This document shows positions 1 through 5,359 of a DNA stretch of 10,322 nucleotides, piece by piece (the first letter of the stretch is position 1; each line of letters starts with the position of its first letter). A model generated the notes under the pieces. The model made no database searches and was not told the origin of the DNA. It saw only the letters and a list, made by a program, of their open reading frames with translations. A program made the position numbers and the translations under genes. Origin of the DNA: Actinomycetes bacterium. GTDB taxonomy: Bacteria > Actinomycetota > Acidimicrobiia > Acidimicrobiales > RAAP-2. The stretch covers positions 1 through 10,322 of the forward strand of contig JAKAZC010000072.1 of assembly GCA_021826655.1 (NCBI GenBank), in the 5' to 3' direction.

Positions 1-2
1 CC

Positions 3-266
3 GACCCCTCGATGGGCTGGCTGCTCGAGACCATCCCGACGGCGGTGCTGGTCGACCCGGGTGGTGAGCGCCAGGAATGGGAGCTCTACGTGGGGGGTGA
101 CGCCTGGCTGGAGCGCCTCCTCCTGCGGCTCGGGCCGGACACCCGGATGGTCGAACCGGTCGAGGACCGGACGGTGGCTCCCGAGGCGGCGGCCCGGATC
201 CTCGCCCGCTACCGGGCGCCCGTCGGTAGCCGGACCCCCGGACCGGAACAACAGGAGAAATCATGA
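3..266 (+). CDS. WYL-domain transcriptional regulator (PafC-like), C-terminal fragment
   Basis: The reading frame is open from the window edge to a TGA at 264-266, so this is the 3' end of a longer gene. The visible roughly 87 residues end in a pattern typical of the C-terminal WCX extension of WYL-domain regulators: a conserved stretch around GGDAWLERLLLRLGPDTRMVEP, then an Ala/Arg-rich helix ending in ARILARYR. WYL proteins are DNA-binding transcription regulators. In actinobacteria the PafB/PafC members are linked to the DNA-damage response. The DNA-binding and WYL-core parts lie outside the window, so assignment to PafC is family-level only. An AGGAG at 252-256 followed by an ATG overlapping the stop (ATGA, 263-266) suggests a coupled downstream gene once existed, but that frame stops after two codons. 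A hydrophilic tail rich in Gly, Pro and Gln follows the conserved part. Confidence 0.7.
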   Translation, partial: DPSMGWLLETIPTAVLVDPGGERQEWELYVGGDAWLERLLLRLGPDTRMVEPVEDRTVAPEAAARILARYRAPVGSRTPGPEQQEKS

Positions 267-300
267 GATGACACGGTAGAAGTTCGAACGCTATCATCTC
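265..300. promoter_or_regulatory. Inverted repeat straddling the relaxase promoter (operator-like, possibly relaxase-binding)
   Basis: GAGATGA (265-271) is exactly complementary in reverse to TCATCTC (294-300). An extra inner TAG/CTA pairing lies at 277-279 and 291-293, and an inner 8-bp palindrome GTTCGAAC at 282-289. The left arm overlaps the putative -35 and the right arm covers the -10, with arm centres 29 bp apart. That geometry suits an operator bound by a dimer, which could be autoregulation by the relaxase or another protein. It also resembles an oriT hairpin beside a MobF gene. No T-run follows on the plus strand, so an intrinsic terminator for the upstream gene is less likely. Confidence 0.5.
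268..297 (+). promoter_or_regulatory. Candidate sigma70-type promoter of the relaxase gene
   Basis: ATGACA (268-273, 5 of 6 matches to TTGACA) is separated by 18 bp from TATCAT (292-297, 5 of 6 matches to TATAAT). This is the best-scoring -35/-10 pair I found in the window. Transcription would start near 304, giving a leader of about 30 nt that includes the GGAGG at 324-328. It is seen by inspection only and has no experimental support. Confidence 0.55.
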
Positions 301-335
301 CCCTCAGTCGCGACGACGACGCCGGAGGGGGCACG

Positions 336-1742
336 GTGCTCAGGATGCAGGTGGTTCGGACAGCGGGCGTGCCCTACTACGTGCGGGACCTGGTGCCGGG
401 CACCGCGGAAGGCACCGGGGTGGCCGGCGAGTCCCTCGGGGTGTGGTCCGGACGGGGCAGCGCGGTCCTCGGCGTGCGGGGCGTGGTCCGGACCGACGAC
501 TTCACGTCGGTGTTCGCCGGGCGGGACCCGGTGGGCGAGCGTCCCCTGCGCACGGCTGGGGGTGCACGGGCGGTGGCCGGCGTCGATCTCCTGTTCGGCG
601 CGCCCAAGGCGGTGAGCCTGCTGCACCTCCTCGGTCCGCGGGAGCTGGCCGAGGCCACCGGGGTCGCGCACGAGGCGGCCGTGGCCGATGCCGTCGGTTA
701 CCTGGAGCGGGTCGGTCTGGGGGTACGGCGCACCCGGGGCGGGGTGACCCGCCGGCTGCCCGCCACCGGTGCGGTGGCAGCGGGGTTCGTCCACCGGACC
801 AGCCGTGCCCTCGACCCTCACGTCCATACCCACTTCGTGGCGGCGAACATCGCCCAGGGAGTCGACGGCGTGTGGTCCGCGGTCGACACCCGCCGTCTGT
901 TCCTCCACCGGCGCTGCGTCGAGGCCGTCTACGACACGTCGCTCCGGTGGCACCTCACCGAACGGCTCGGTGTGGCGTGGGAGCGGGGTCACGCGGGCCG
1001 GTGGGCCGTCGTCGGTGTCGACCCCGTCCTGACCCGTCTCTTCTCGCAGCGGACCGCGTCGATCGACGAGCATGCGCACCGGGCGACCGGCGGTCGCGGC
1101 TCAGCTGCTCGCCGCCGGGTCGCCTTCCACGTCGACCGGCCGGACAAGGACGCGGGCCCCACGGTCGAGGACCTGCGCGCCGCATGGCGCCGACGGGCCG
1201 CCGACCACGACCTCGATCCGGCGGACCTCGTCCAGGTCGTCGGCCGATCCCGCGCCGTCCCCGGCGAGGCCGCCGTCGACCGGGACGTGCTGTCCGAGCA
1301 GTTGGCGGTGCTGGCCAACCGCGGAGCGACGCTCGGCACCCGCGACCTGGTGGCCGCCGTGGCCGAGTCGTCTCCGTACGGGCTGGCTCCCGCGGATCTC
1401 GACACGGTCGTCGAGGCGCTTGGACGGGACATCCCGACGGCCGGCCCCCGGTTGCTGGAGGACCGCGGGGAGGGCTTCGGGGTCCAGGACCCACGGCGAT
1501 GGGCGACCGGGGACGTCGTCCGGGCCTGCAATGGCCCTTCCGACCAACTGGCCGCCGTCCTCAGCGACCCGGCGGGTTCGAGGCAGCGGATGCTCGGAGG
1601 GGTGGGGTCCAGGGTCGACGCCCGCGGGCGACCGACGGCGCGGGAACGTGGCGCCGACAGGGGACTCGGTCGCGTGCCGGGGCACGACCGGTCCGGCGTC
1701 GGGAGCGGGTCGTCCGCGTCGGATCGCGGACTCCGTCGGTGA
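336..1742 (+). CDS. MobF/TrwC-family relaxase, helicase-less short form
   Basis: This is predicted to nick plasmid or element DNA at an origin of transfer and stay covalently bound to the 5' end through a tyrosine. Visible hallmarks are a tyrosine pair at residues 14-15 (the nicking Tyr), D84 in VDLLFGAPKAVSLL (equivalent to the TrwC catalytic-site Asp), and the HUH metal triad in FVHRTSRALDPHVHTH (151-166: H153, H164, H166). Residues after about 270 are helical, and the last 70 or so are Arg/Gly-rich and low complexity. At 468 aa it covers only the relaxase part; classic MobF enzymes are roughly 1000 aa or more and carry a C-terminal SF1 helicase, absent here. There is only one Tyr pair, whereas TrwC has a second catalytic Tyr a few residues on. 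I chose the GTG at 336 because GGAGG (324-328) sits 7 nt upstream; an ATG at 345 is an alternative. The gene converges on the coupling ATPase gene, with stops 37 bp apart. Confidence 0.85.
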   Translation: MLRMQVVRTAGVPYYVRDLVPGTAEGTGVAGESLGVWSGRGSAVLGVRGVVRTDDFTSVFAGRDPVGERPLRTAGGARAVAGVDLLFGAPKAVSLLHLLGPRELAEATGVAHEAAVADAVGYLERVGLGVRRTRGGVTRRLPATGAVAAGFVHRTSRALDPHVHTHFVAANIAQGVDGVWSAVDTRRLFLHRRCVEAVYDTSLRWHLTERLGVAWERGHAGRWAVVGVDPVLTRLFSQRTASIDEHAHRATGGRGSAARRRVAFHVDRPDKDAGPTVEDLRAAWRRRAADHDLDPADLVQVVGRSRAVPGEAAVDRDVLSEQLAVLANRGATLGTRDLVAAVAESSPYGLAPADLDTVVEALGRDIPTAGPRLLEDRGEGFGVQDPRRWATGDVVRACNGPSDQLAAVLSDPAGSRQRMLGGVGSRVDARGRPTARERGADRGLGRVPGHDRSGVGSGSSASDRGLRR

Positions 1743-1774
1743 CGAACGGCCTCGAAGCACCCGGGTCGGATGGG

Positions 1775-1813
1775 AACGCTCAGCGTTCGAGTCCCGACGA
1801 ACGGGTCCGTTCG
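1775..1813. terminator. Two short hairpins in the convergent gap (possible bidirectional terminator)
   Basis: AACGCT-C-AGCGTT (1775-1787) overlaps the stop codon of the minus-strand coupling gene. CGAACGG-GT-CCGTTCG (1798-1813) lies just inside its 3' end. Both arms match perfectly, but the loops are very short and no T-run follows on either strand. Position between two converging stops is the main argument, and random palindromes are common at this GC content. Confidence 0.3.
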
Positions 1814-3231
1814 GGGGTGCGCTCCCGGTCGAGCACTCGTCCGGAACCGGTCAACGAGCGCCATGGCTCGGTCGTATGGGCCGGTGCCAACGGCGTCCAC
1901 GACGCCTGGTTGCGCCGGTCGAAGGTCAGCGCGGCACCGGGGACACCCCGGCTGATCTGGTCGGGCGCCAGACGTCGGCGCCACTGGGTGGAGAGCTGCT
2001 CACCGACCTGGGGGCGTCCACCGGTGACCAGGTCGGCGAGCGGTCGGTCCGACAGGGTGCGACCGCGGGACACCGAGCGGGTGACCACCTCGTGATCGCC
2101 CGTCAGGACCGACAGCGCGTCGAGCGTGCGGACGTCCCCGATGCCCGGCAGCACCACCGTGGTGCCGAAGAGCGACGGGAATCCGTCCGCCTGTGTCGGC
2201 CACCGGTGCCGGGCCTGGGACAGGTCCTGGAAGCACGCCAGGGTGACGACCCCCTGGCCACCACCCTCGCTGATCATCGAGGGGAGGTCGGGAAGCGGCG
2301 CGATGTTGGCGAGTTCGTCGAGCGCGAGCACCACCGGGGCGTCCCCCGCTCCCGTGCCGGTCCCCGCGCGCTCGTAGGCGGCACGCCGCACGTCGTCCAG
2401 GAATCCGACCACCAGCGGGGCGACGAGCAATTGGTGGTGGGCCGGAGCCGCGATGTAGACGGTGTCGCTCGATCGCACCAGATCGGTCAGGTCCAGGTCC
2501 GGGTCGCAGGTTGCGGCCAGCGCTTCCTCGGACCGGAATCCGCCGAGGGCGCCCGACGCGGTCGACCAGATGCCGCTGAGCTCGCGCTCGTCCGTGGTGA
2601 CGATCCCGTCCAACAGGTCCCGTGCCACGCCGCCGTCCGCTCCCGAGAGGATCTGCTGGGCGGGAAGGGCGCGGTGCCGGTCGACCCAGCTGAGCACGGT
2701 GCGCATGTCGGCACCCTCGAGGGCGGCGGCATGGAGCAGCGGGGCGAGGAGTGCCTGTGCCCGCTCGGTCCAGTGGTTCGCTACCGGCGTGGTGACGGAT
2801 CCGCCCGAGCCGACGACGACGAGGGAGCGCGCGGTGGCCAGTGCCGTGCGCCACGAGGTGCACCCGGGCAGTGGCGACCACCGCAGCCGATGCACTTCGG
2901 GACGGTCGGCGACCGACCCGGTGGGGTCGAAGAGGTGGCACGCGCCCACGCGAGAGCGCGCCGGTGCCGTGGCGTCCAACACGTCAGGCTTCGTCGACGT
3001 GGTGACGACGGTGCCGTTGGCGCTCAGGACGTTCGGGATGACCAACGACGACGTCTTTCCCGAGCGCGGCGGGCCGAGCACGAGGACCGATTGTTGTGGC
3101 TCGGCCTGCCGCCAACCACTCGCGTCATGGCCGAGGTAGATGCCGTTGGCACCGGACGCGCTCGCGTCGCGTGCGTCGCGAATCGCGTCATCGACGTGCT
3201 GTGCGCGAGCCCGCGCAGAAAAATTGTTCAT
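1780..3231 (-). CDS. VirD4/TraG-like type IV coupling ATPase (TraM-recognition domain), soluble form
   Basis: Coupling proteins are hexameric ATPases that dock the relaxase-DNA complex to a secretion channel and pump the DNA. In this 483-aa protein I see a Walker A motif GPPRSGKT (53-60), a Walker B strand VVLALDELANI (300-310, with D305 and E306), and the downstream SEGGGQGVVTLACFQDLSQ and LFGTTVVLPG segments (about 321-362) typical of the TraG/TraD C-terminal half. The all-alpha-domain equivalent probably lies between about 145 and 300. There is no hydrophobic N-terminal segment, so unlike VirD4 or TrwB it lacks transmembrane helices. The frame stays open upstream to 3474, but I chose the ATG at 3231 because AGGTGG lies 6 nt upstream and the extra 81 residues are Arg/Ala-rich without family likeness. 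The C-terminus (about 455-483) is charged and disordered. It faces the relaxase gene tail to tail and is divergent from the HU gene. No other secretion genes are visible. Confidence 0.85.
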   Translation of the reverse strand: MNNFSARARAQHVDDAIRDARDASASGANGIYLGHDASGWRQAEPQQSVLVLGPPRSGKTSSLVIPNVLSANGTVVTTSTKPDVLDATAPARSRVGACHLFDPTGSVADRPEVHRLRWSPLPGCTSWRTALATARSLVVVGSGGSVTTPVANHWTERAQALLAPLLHAAALEGADMRTVLSWVDRHRALPAQQILSGADGGVARDLLDGIVTTDERELSGIWSTASGALGGFRSEEALAATCDPDLDLTDLVRSSDTVYIAAPAHHQLLVAPLVVGFLDDVRRAAYERAGTGTGAGDAPVVLALDELANIAPLPDLPSMISEGGGQGVVTLACFQDLSQARHRWPTQADGFPSLFGTTVVLPGIGDVRTLDALSVLTGDHEVVTRSVSRGRTLSDRPLADLVTGGRPQVGEQLSTQWRRRLAPDQISRGVPGAALTFDRRNQASWTPLAPAHTTEPWRSLTGSGRVLDRERTPERTRSSGLER

Positions 3232-3310
3232 CCCGATCCACCTCGTCTTCGTCGTGCATTCGTCGATGTGTGCGAGGCGGATGCCGGTGTCCGCGAGAGG
3301 GGGCACGCCG

Positions 3311-3340
3311 ATCGTAGGTCGAAAAACCGCTGTCGCTGAA
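3311..3340 (-). promoter_or_regulatory. Weak promoter candidate for the coupling-ATPase gene
   Basis: On the minus strand, TTCAGC (3340-3335, 3 of 6 matches to the -35 consensus) is spaced 18 bp from TACGAT (3316-3311, a good TANNNT -10). The leader would be about 70 nt, ending with AGGTGG upstream of the ATG at 3231. The -35 box lies inside the 3322-3350 dyad, so anything binding that dyad would block it. Confidence 0.3.
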
Positions 3341-3350
3341 CAGGTTTTTT
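3322..3350. promoter_or_regulatory. A-tract/T-tract dyad (operator or bidirectional terminator-like hairpin)
   Basis: AAAAACC (3322-3328) pairs with GGTTTTT (3343-3349), with a nested CTGT/ACAG pairing (3330-3333 with 3340-3343) competing for part of the stem. As RNA from either strand it would be a hairpin followed by U residues, so it looks like a bidirectional intrinsic terminator. It lies at the 5' side of both flanking genes, where no visible transcript needs ending. An operator, or the remnant terminator of a lost gene, is therefore equally likely. Confidence 0.4.
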
Positions 3351-3521
3351 GCCACCCCGATCGGGCGTGCCGGGCGGAGGCCCGCGCACGCGGCGCGAAG
3401 CGTCCACGCCGGGAGCGAAGAGCGAGCGTGCATCCGACGGTCCGCGCGCCCGATGGTCCTTGACCAGCGGACAAAAAGCCATTTGGCTGGTAGTTGGTTA
3501 CGTATCGCTGAGGAGATGATC

Positions 3522-4214
3522 GTGAACAGGTCTCAGCTCGTCCAAGCGGTGACCGGGTCGACGCGAGTGACCCGGCGCACCGTGGAAGAAGTGGTCGAGG
3601 TTCTGTTCGATTCGATCATCGCCGAGGTTCGATCCGGGCGGAAGGTGACGGTGGTCGGCTTCGGGACATTTACCCCGACCGACCGAGCCCCCCGCGTGGG
3701 CCGGAATCCCCGGACTGGTGCAGTGGTACCGATCGCAGCGTCGAGAGGAGTCCGGTTCGCCACCGGTTCGGCGTTCAAATCGGCGTTGACCCTTAAGGAG
3801 GGAGCTTCCATGGCAGTGAAGAAGGCAGCAGCCAAGAAGGCGGTCCGAAAGGCACCGGCCAAGAAGACGGCAGCCAAGCGGACCACGGCGAAGAAGGCCG
3901 TAGCCAAGAGGACCACTGCGAAGAAGGCGGTGAAGAAGACCACCGCGAAGAAGGCCCCGGCACGCAAGACCGCAGCCAAGAAGACGACGGCTCGCAAGAC
4001 GACGGCCCGCAAGGCCCCGGCACGCAAGACGACGGCGAAGAAGGCCCCGGCACGCAAGACCGCAGCCAAGAAGACGGCGGCACGCAAGACCACCGCGAAG
4101 AAGGCCCCGGCACGCAAGACCGCAGCCAAGAAGACGACGGCCCGCAAGACGACGGCCCGCAAGGCCCCGGCTCGCCGGACCGCCAAGCGGACGGTGCGCA
4201 AGACCACCCGGTAG
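3522..4214 (+). CDS. HU-family nucleoid protein with histone-H1-like Lys/Ala tail
   Basis: HU proteins are dimeric DNA-bending proteins that organise the nucleoid. Residues 1-92 form a complete HU domain: MNRSQLVQAV start, the signature GFGTF (46-50), and the DNA-binding beta-arm GRNPRTG (60-66), with P63 at the position of the intercalating proline. Residues 97-230 are almost only Lys, Ala, Arg, Thr and Pro in repeats such as KKAPARKTA. They resemble the tails of mycobacterial HupB and eukaryotic H1, which bind DNA non-specifically and are known acetylation targets in mycobacteria. I chose the GTG at 3522 because GAGGAG (3510-3515) is 6 nt upstream and HU proteins normally begin M-N-K/R. An ATG at 3516 lies too close to that site, and the frame is open upstream to 3453. 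The linker between the parts (LKEGAS) is encoded by a perfect ribosome-binding site, which suggests an internal start at 3810. The gene is divergent from the coupling-ATPase gene and convergent with the PIG-L gene. Confidence 0.9.
   Translation: MNRSQLVQAVTGSTRVTRRTVEEVVEVLFDSIIAEVRSGRKVTVVGFGTFTPTDRAPRVGRNPRTGAVVPIAASRGVRFATGSAFKSALTLKEGASMAVKKAAAKKAVRKAPAKKTAAKRTTAKKAVAKRTTAKKAVKKTTAKKAPARKTAAKKTTARKTTARKAPARKTTAKKAPARKTAAKKTAARKTTAKKAPARKTAAKKTTARKTTARKAPARRTAKRTVRKTTR
3795..3812 (+). promoter_or_regulatory. In-frame internal ribosome-binding site and ATG inside the HU gene
   Basis: AAGGAGGGAG (3795-3804) stands 8 nt (from GGAGG) upstream of an in-frame ATG at 3810-3812. It is stronger than the site of the gene's own start. 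Initiation here would give a free 134-aa Lys/Ala-rich basic protein without the HU domain. A TAA out of frame at 3794-3796 overlaps the site, the arrangement expected between two adjacent genes. That hints the gene arose by fusing an HU gene to a separate H1-like gene. Confidence 0.55.
3941..4170 (+). repeat. Repeats in the basic-tail coding sequence
   Basis: The 20-bp string AAGGCCCCGGCACGCAAGAC occurs exactly at 3951, 4011, 4041 and 4101, with a degenerate copy at 4161. The 80 bp at 3941-4020 and 4091-4170 differ at one base only (3992 versus 4142), an offset of 150 bp or 50 codons. Third positions are conserved as well as amino acids, pointing to recent DNA-level duplication or gene conversion rather than selection on protein alone. 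The number of units probably varies between strains. Confidence 0.85.
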
Positions 4215-4250
4215 GGCGTTCGGGCGGCCTGCCCGCCTGTGTGCGTCGTT

Positions 4251-4276
4251 CGACAGGGGCCCCCGGGCCCCTGTCG
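4251..4276 (+). terminator. Strong GC hairpin after the HU gene
   Basis: CGACAGGGG (4251-4259) pairs perfectly with CCCCTGTCG (4268-4276), and the loop can extend the stem by up to three G-C pairs. It lies 36 nt after the HU stop, in a convergent gap. There is no T-run, as is common for actinobacterial terminators. It could also act on the opposite strand. Confidence 0.55.
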
Positions 4277-4369
4277 ACGCGCTCGGGCCAGGTCGCAAGG
4301 GGCCCGGGTACGACCGGTGGCATCCGCCGGGTCGGTCCGCCGCCGGTCCACACCCGCGTGATTGCCTGC

Positions 4370-4389
4370 GGGCCATCCCGGGCCATCCC
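4370..4389. repeat. Perfect 10-bp tandem duplication
   Basis: GGGCCATCCC occurs twice head to tail (4370-4379 and 4380-4389) in the non-coding gap between the HU and PIG-L genes. No function is apparent. Replication slippage is the simplest explanation. The rest of the 4215-4477 gap holds only the two terminator-like hairpins and a 12-bp palindrome at 4440-4451. Confidence 0.5.
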
Positions 4390-4445
4390 CGGGCGGCACC
4401 ATCGCGCCGCACGGTGGAACTCTCCGCCGCCGAACGGCCCGCCGC

Positions 4446-4465
4446 GCGGCGTGGGGGAACGCCGC
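4446..4465 (-). terminator. Hairpin after the PIG-L deacetylase gene
   Basis: GCGGCGT (4446-4452) and ACGCCGC (4459-4465) form a perfect 7-bp stem with a 6-nt loop, 12 nt beyond the stop codon of the minus-strand gene. No T-run follows. Position and stem quality suggest the end of the cofC-deacetylase transcript. Confidence 0.45.
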
Positions 4466-4477
4466 CCGGACCCGCGA

Positions 4478-5359
4478 TCAGAGTCCGGTCATCAGGTGGA
4501 AGGCCTCGCCGGCTGCGGCTCCGGCCAGTGCGCCGTGCTGCGCCAGCTGCCGTCCGATCCGGTCCGCGAACTCCGCCCGACCGTCGGCCAGCTCGGCAGA
4601 GTCGGGTCCGGTGCCACCTCCGCCGGCGTCGACCGCACCGACCGGGACGATGCCCATCGTGGTCCGGAGCTGAGTGGCGTGGCACAGGAGCGCGTCGACC
4701 TTCGTCCCGGCGAATCCCTCCACCCGCTCGACGTGGTTGGGTTGGTCGGCCTCCCACAGCAGGAGTGCCGACGGCCGGTGGGGTTCGAGGCCGAGGTCGG
4801 CGAAGAAGTGCGGATCCCTCGCCGCGACGAGCGCGTCGACGGTGAGAAAGCCGGCGGCCCGGTGGTCGGGATGGAGGCGGTACCGCCGCCACGGGTCGTG
4901 CCCGAGCACGACGTCGGGTCGTACCAACCGGATGACCCGGGCCACACCTCGGCGAGTGATGGCGTCGTTGTCGAGCTCGCCGTCCACCCGTCCGAGGCAC
5001 GTCACCCGGTGCGGGGGGTCGACGGTGCGACCCGGTTCGCCGTCGATGTGGGCCGCCGCCTCCCGGCACTCCTGCATGCGGTCGGCCACCAGCCGTTCGA
5101 GGTTCTCGTCCGGATCCCAGCTCCCCTTCGATCCGTCGGTCAGCACGAGATGGTGGATCCGGCAGCCGGACGCCGCCCATTTGGCCAGCGTGGCACCGGC
5201 ACCGAACTCGATGTCGTCGGGGTGGGCACCGATGGCCAGCGCGGTCGACGGGACGGCCAGGTCGCCCGTGACCGTCGAGAGGTCGGGGAGGTCGCCGACG
5301 GGGAGGCCGGACCCCGGTGGGCGGTCGGTGGGCGTGGGCGACCCCACGTGGGTCGTCAC
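4478..5359 (-). CDS. PIG-L/LmbE-family zinc N-deacetylase
   Basis: This family uses one zinc ion to remove acetyl groups from N-acetylglucosamine-type substrates; members include MshB and Mca (mycothiol), BshB (bacillithiol) and PIG-L. The 293-aa product shows the hallmark AHPDDIE (45-51), with H46 and D49 as likely zinc ligands and D48 as the likely general base. It also shows the TDGSKGSWD loop (74-82) and the third-ligand motif HPDH (163-166, H166). A roughly 40-residue Pro/Gly-rich N-terminal extension precedes the fold. I chose the GTG at 5359 because it overlaps the cofC stop (GTGA); a second GTG at 5347 is possible, and the frame remains open far upstream inside cofC, where it is a shadow. 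No clear ribosome site precedes it, consistent with translational coupling. The substrate cannot be told from sequence. Coupling to cofC hints at a link to cofactor metabolism, but this may be only an operon of convenience. Confidence 0.88.
   Translation of the reverse strand: MTTHVGSPTPTDRPPGSGLPVGDLPDLSTVTGDLAVPSTALAIGAHPDDIEFGAGATLAKWAASGCRIHHLVLTDGSKGSWDPDENLERLVADRMQECREAAAHIDGEPGRTVDPPHRVTCLGRVDGELDNDAITRRGVARVIRLVRPDVVLGHDPWRRYRLHPDHRAAGFLTVDALVAARDPHFFADLGLEPHRPSALLLWEADQPNHVERVEGFAGTKVDALLCHATQLRTTMGIVPVGAVDAGGGGTGPDSAELADGRAEFADRIGRQLAQHGALAGAAAGEAFHLMTGL

Larger units (their letters stand above)
3232..3521. other. Structured divergent intergenic region (regulatory hub; oriT or ncRNA candidate)
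   Basis: This gap between the divergent coupling-ATPase and HU genes has no convincing ORF. It holds an A5/T6-flanked dyad (3322-3350), an 8-bp long-range inverted repeat ATCGGGCG/CGCCCGAT (3360-3367 with 3447-3454), and a hairpin CGGGC/GCCCG (3371-3375 with 3380-3384). It also holds CGGCG/CGCCG (3391-3395 with 3407-3411) and AGCCA-TT-TGGCT (3477-3488) bordered by A5 on its left. Its A- and T-runs stand out from the surrounding DNA. A -35-like TTGACC at 3460-3465 points toward the HU gene, but no good -10 follows at 16-18 bp. These elements may be promoters and operators for both genes, an origin of transfer, or a small structured RNA on the minus strand. Confidence 0.5.

Noticed and set aside
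282..290. TTCGAAC, like a tRNA T-loop, upstream of the relaxase
   Set aside because: No 5-bp T-stem, no anticodon arm and no acceptor stem can be drawn around it. It is part of the promoter dyad.
1072..3339. 755-aa open frame on the plus strand opposite the coupling ATPase
   Set aside because: Composition is Arg/Gly/Pro-rich without motifs, and it runs through two real genes. Long shadow frames are expected at this GC content.
3232..3474. N-terminal extension of the coupling ATPase frame
   Set aside because: These 81 residues have no family likeness, overlie the structured gap and lack a good start, while the ATG at 3231 has a ribosome site.
3941..4170. CRISPR-like or minisatellite array
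   Set aside because: Spacing is 30 or 60 bp in codon register, there are no unique spacers, and the whole block encodes a sensible basic tail.
3498..5180. 560-aa minus-strand frame across the HU and deacetylase genes
   Set aside because: It is antisense to the Lys/Ala tail, which yields an artificial Leu/Gly/Arg repeat. It has no recognisable domain.
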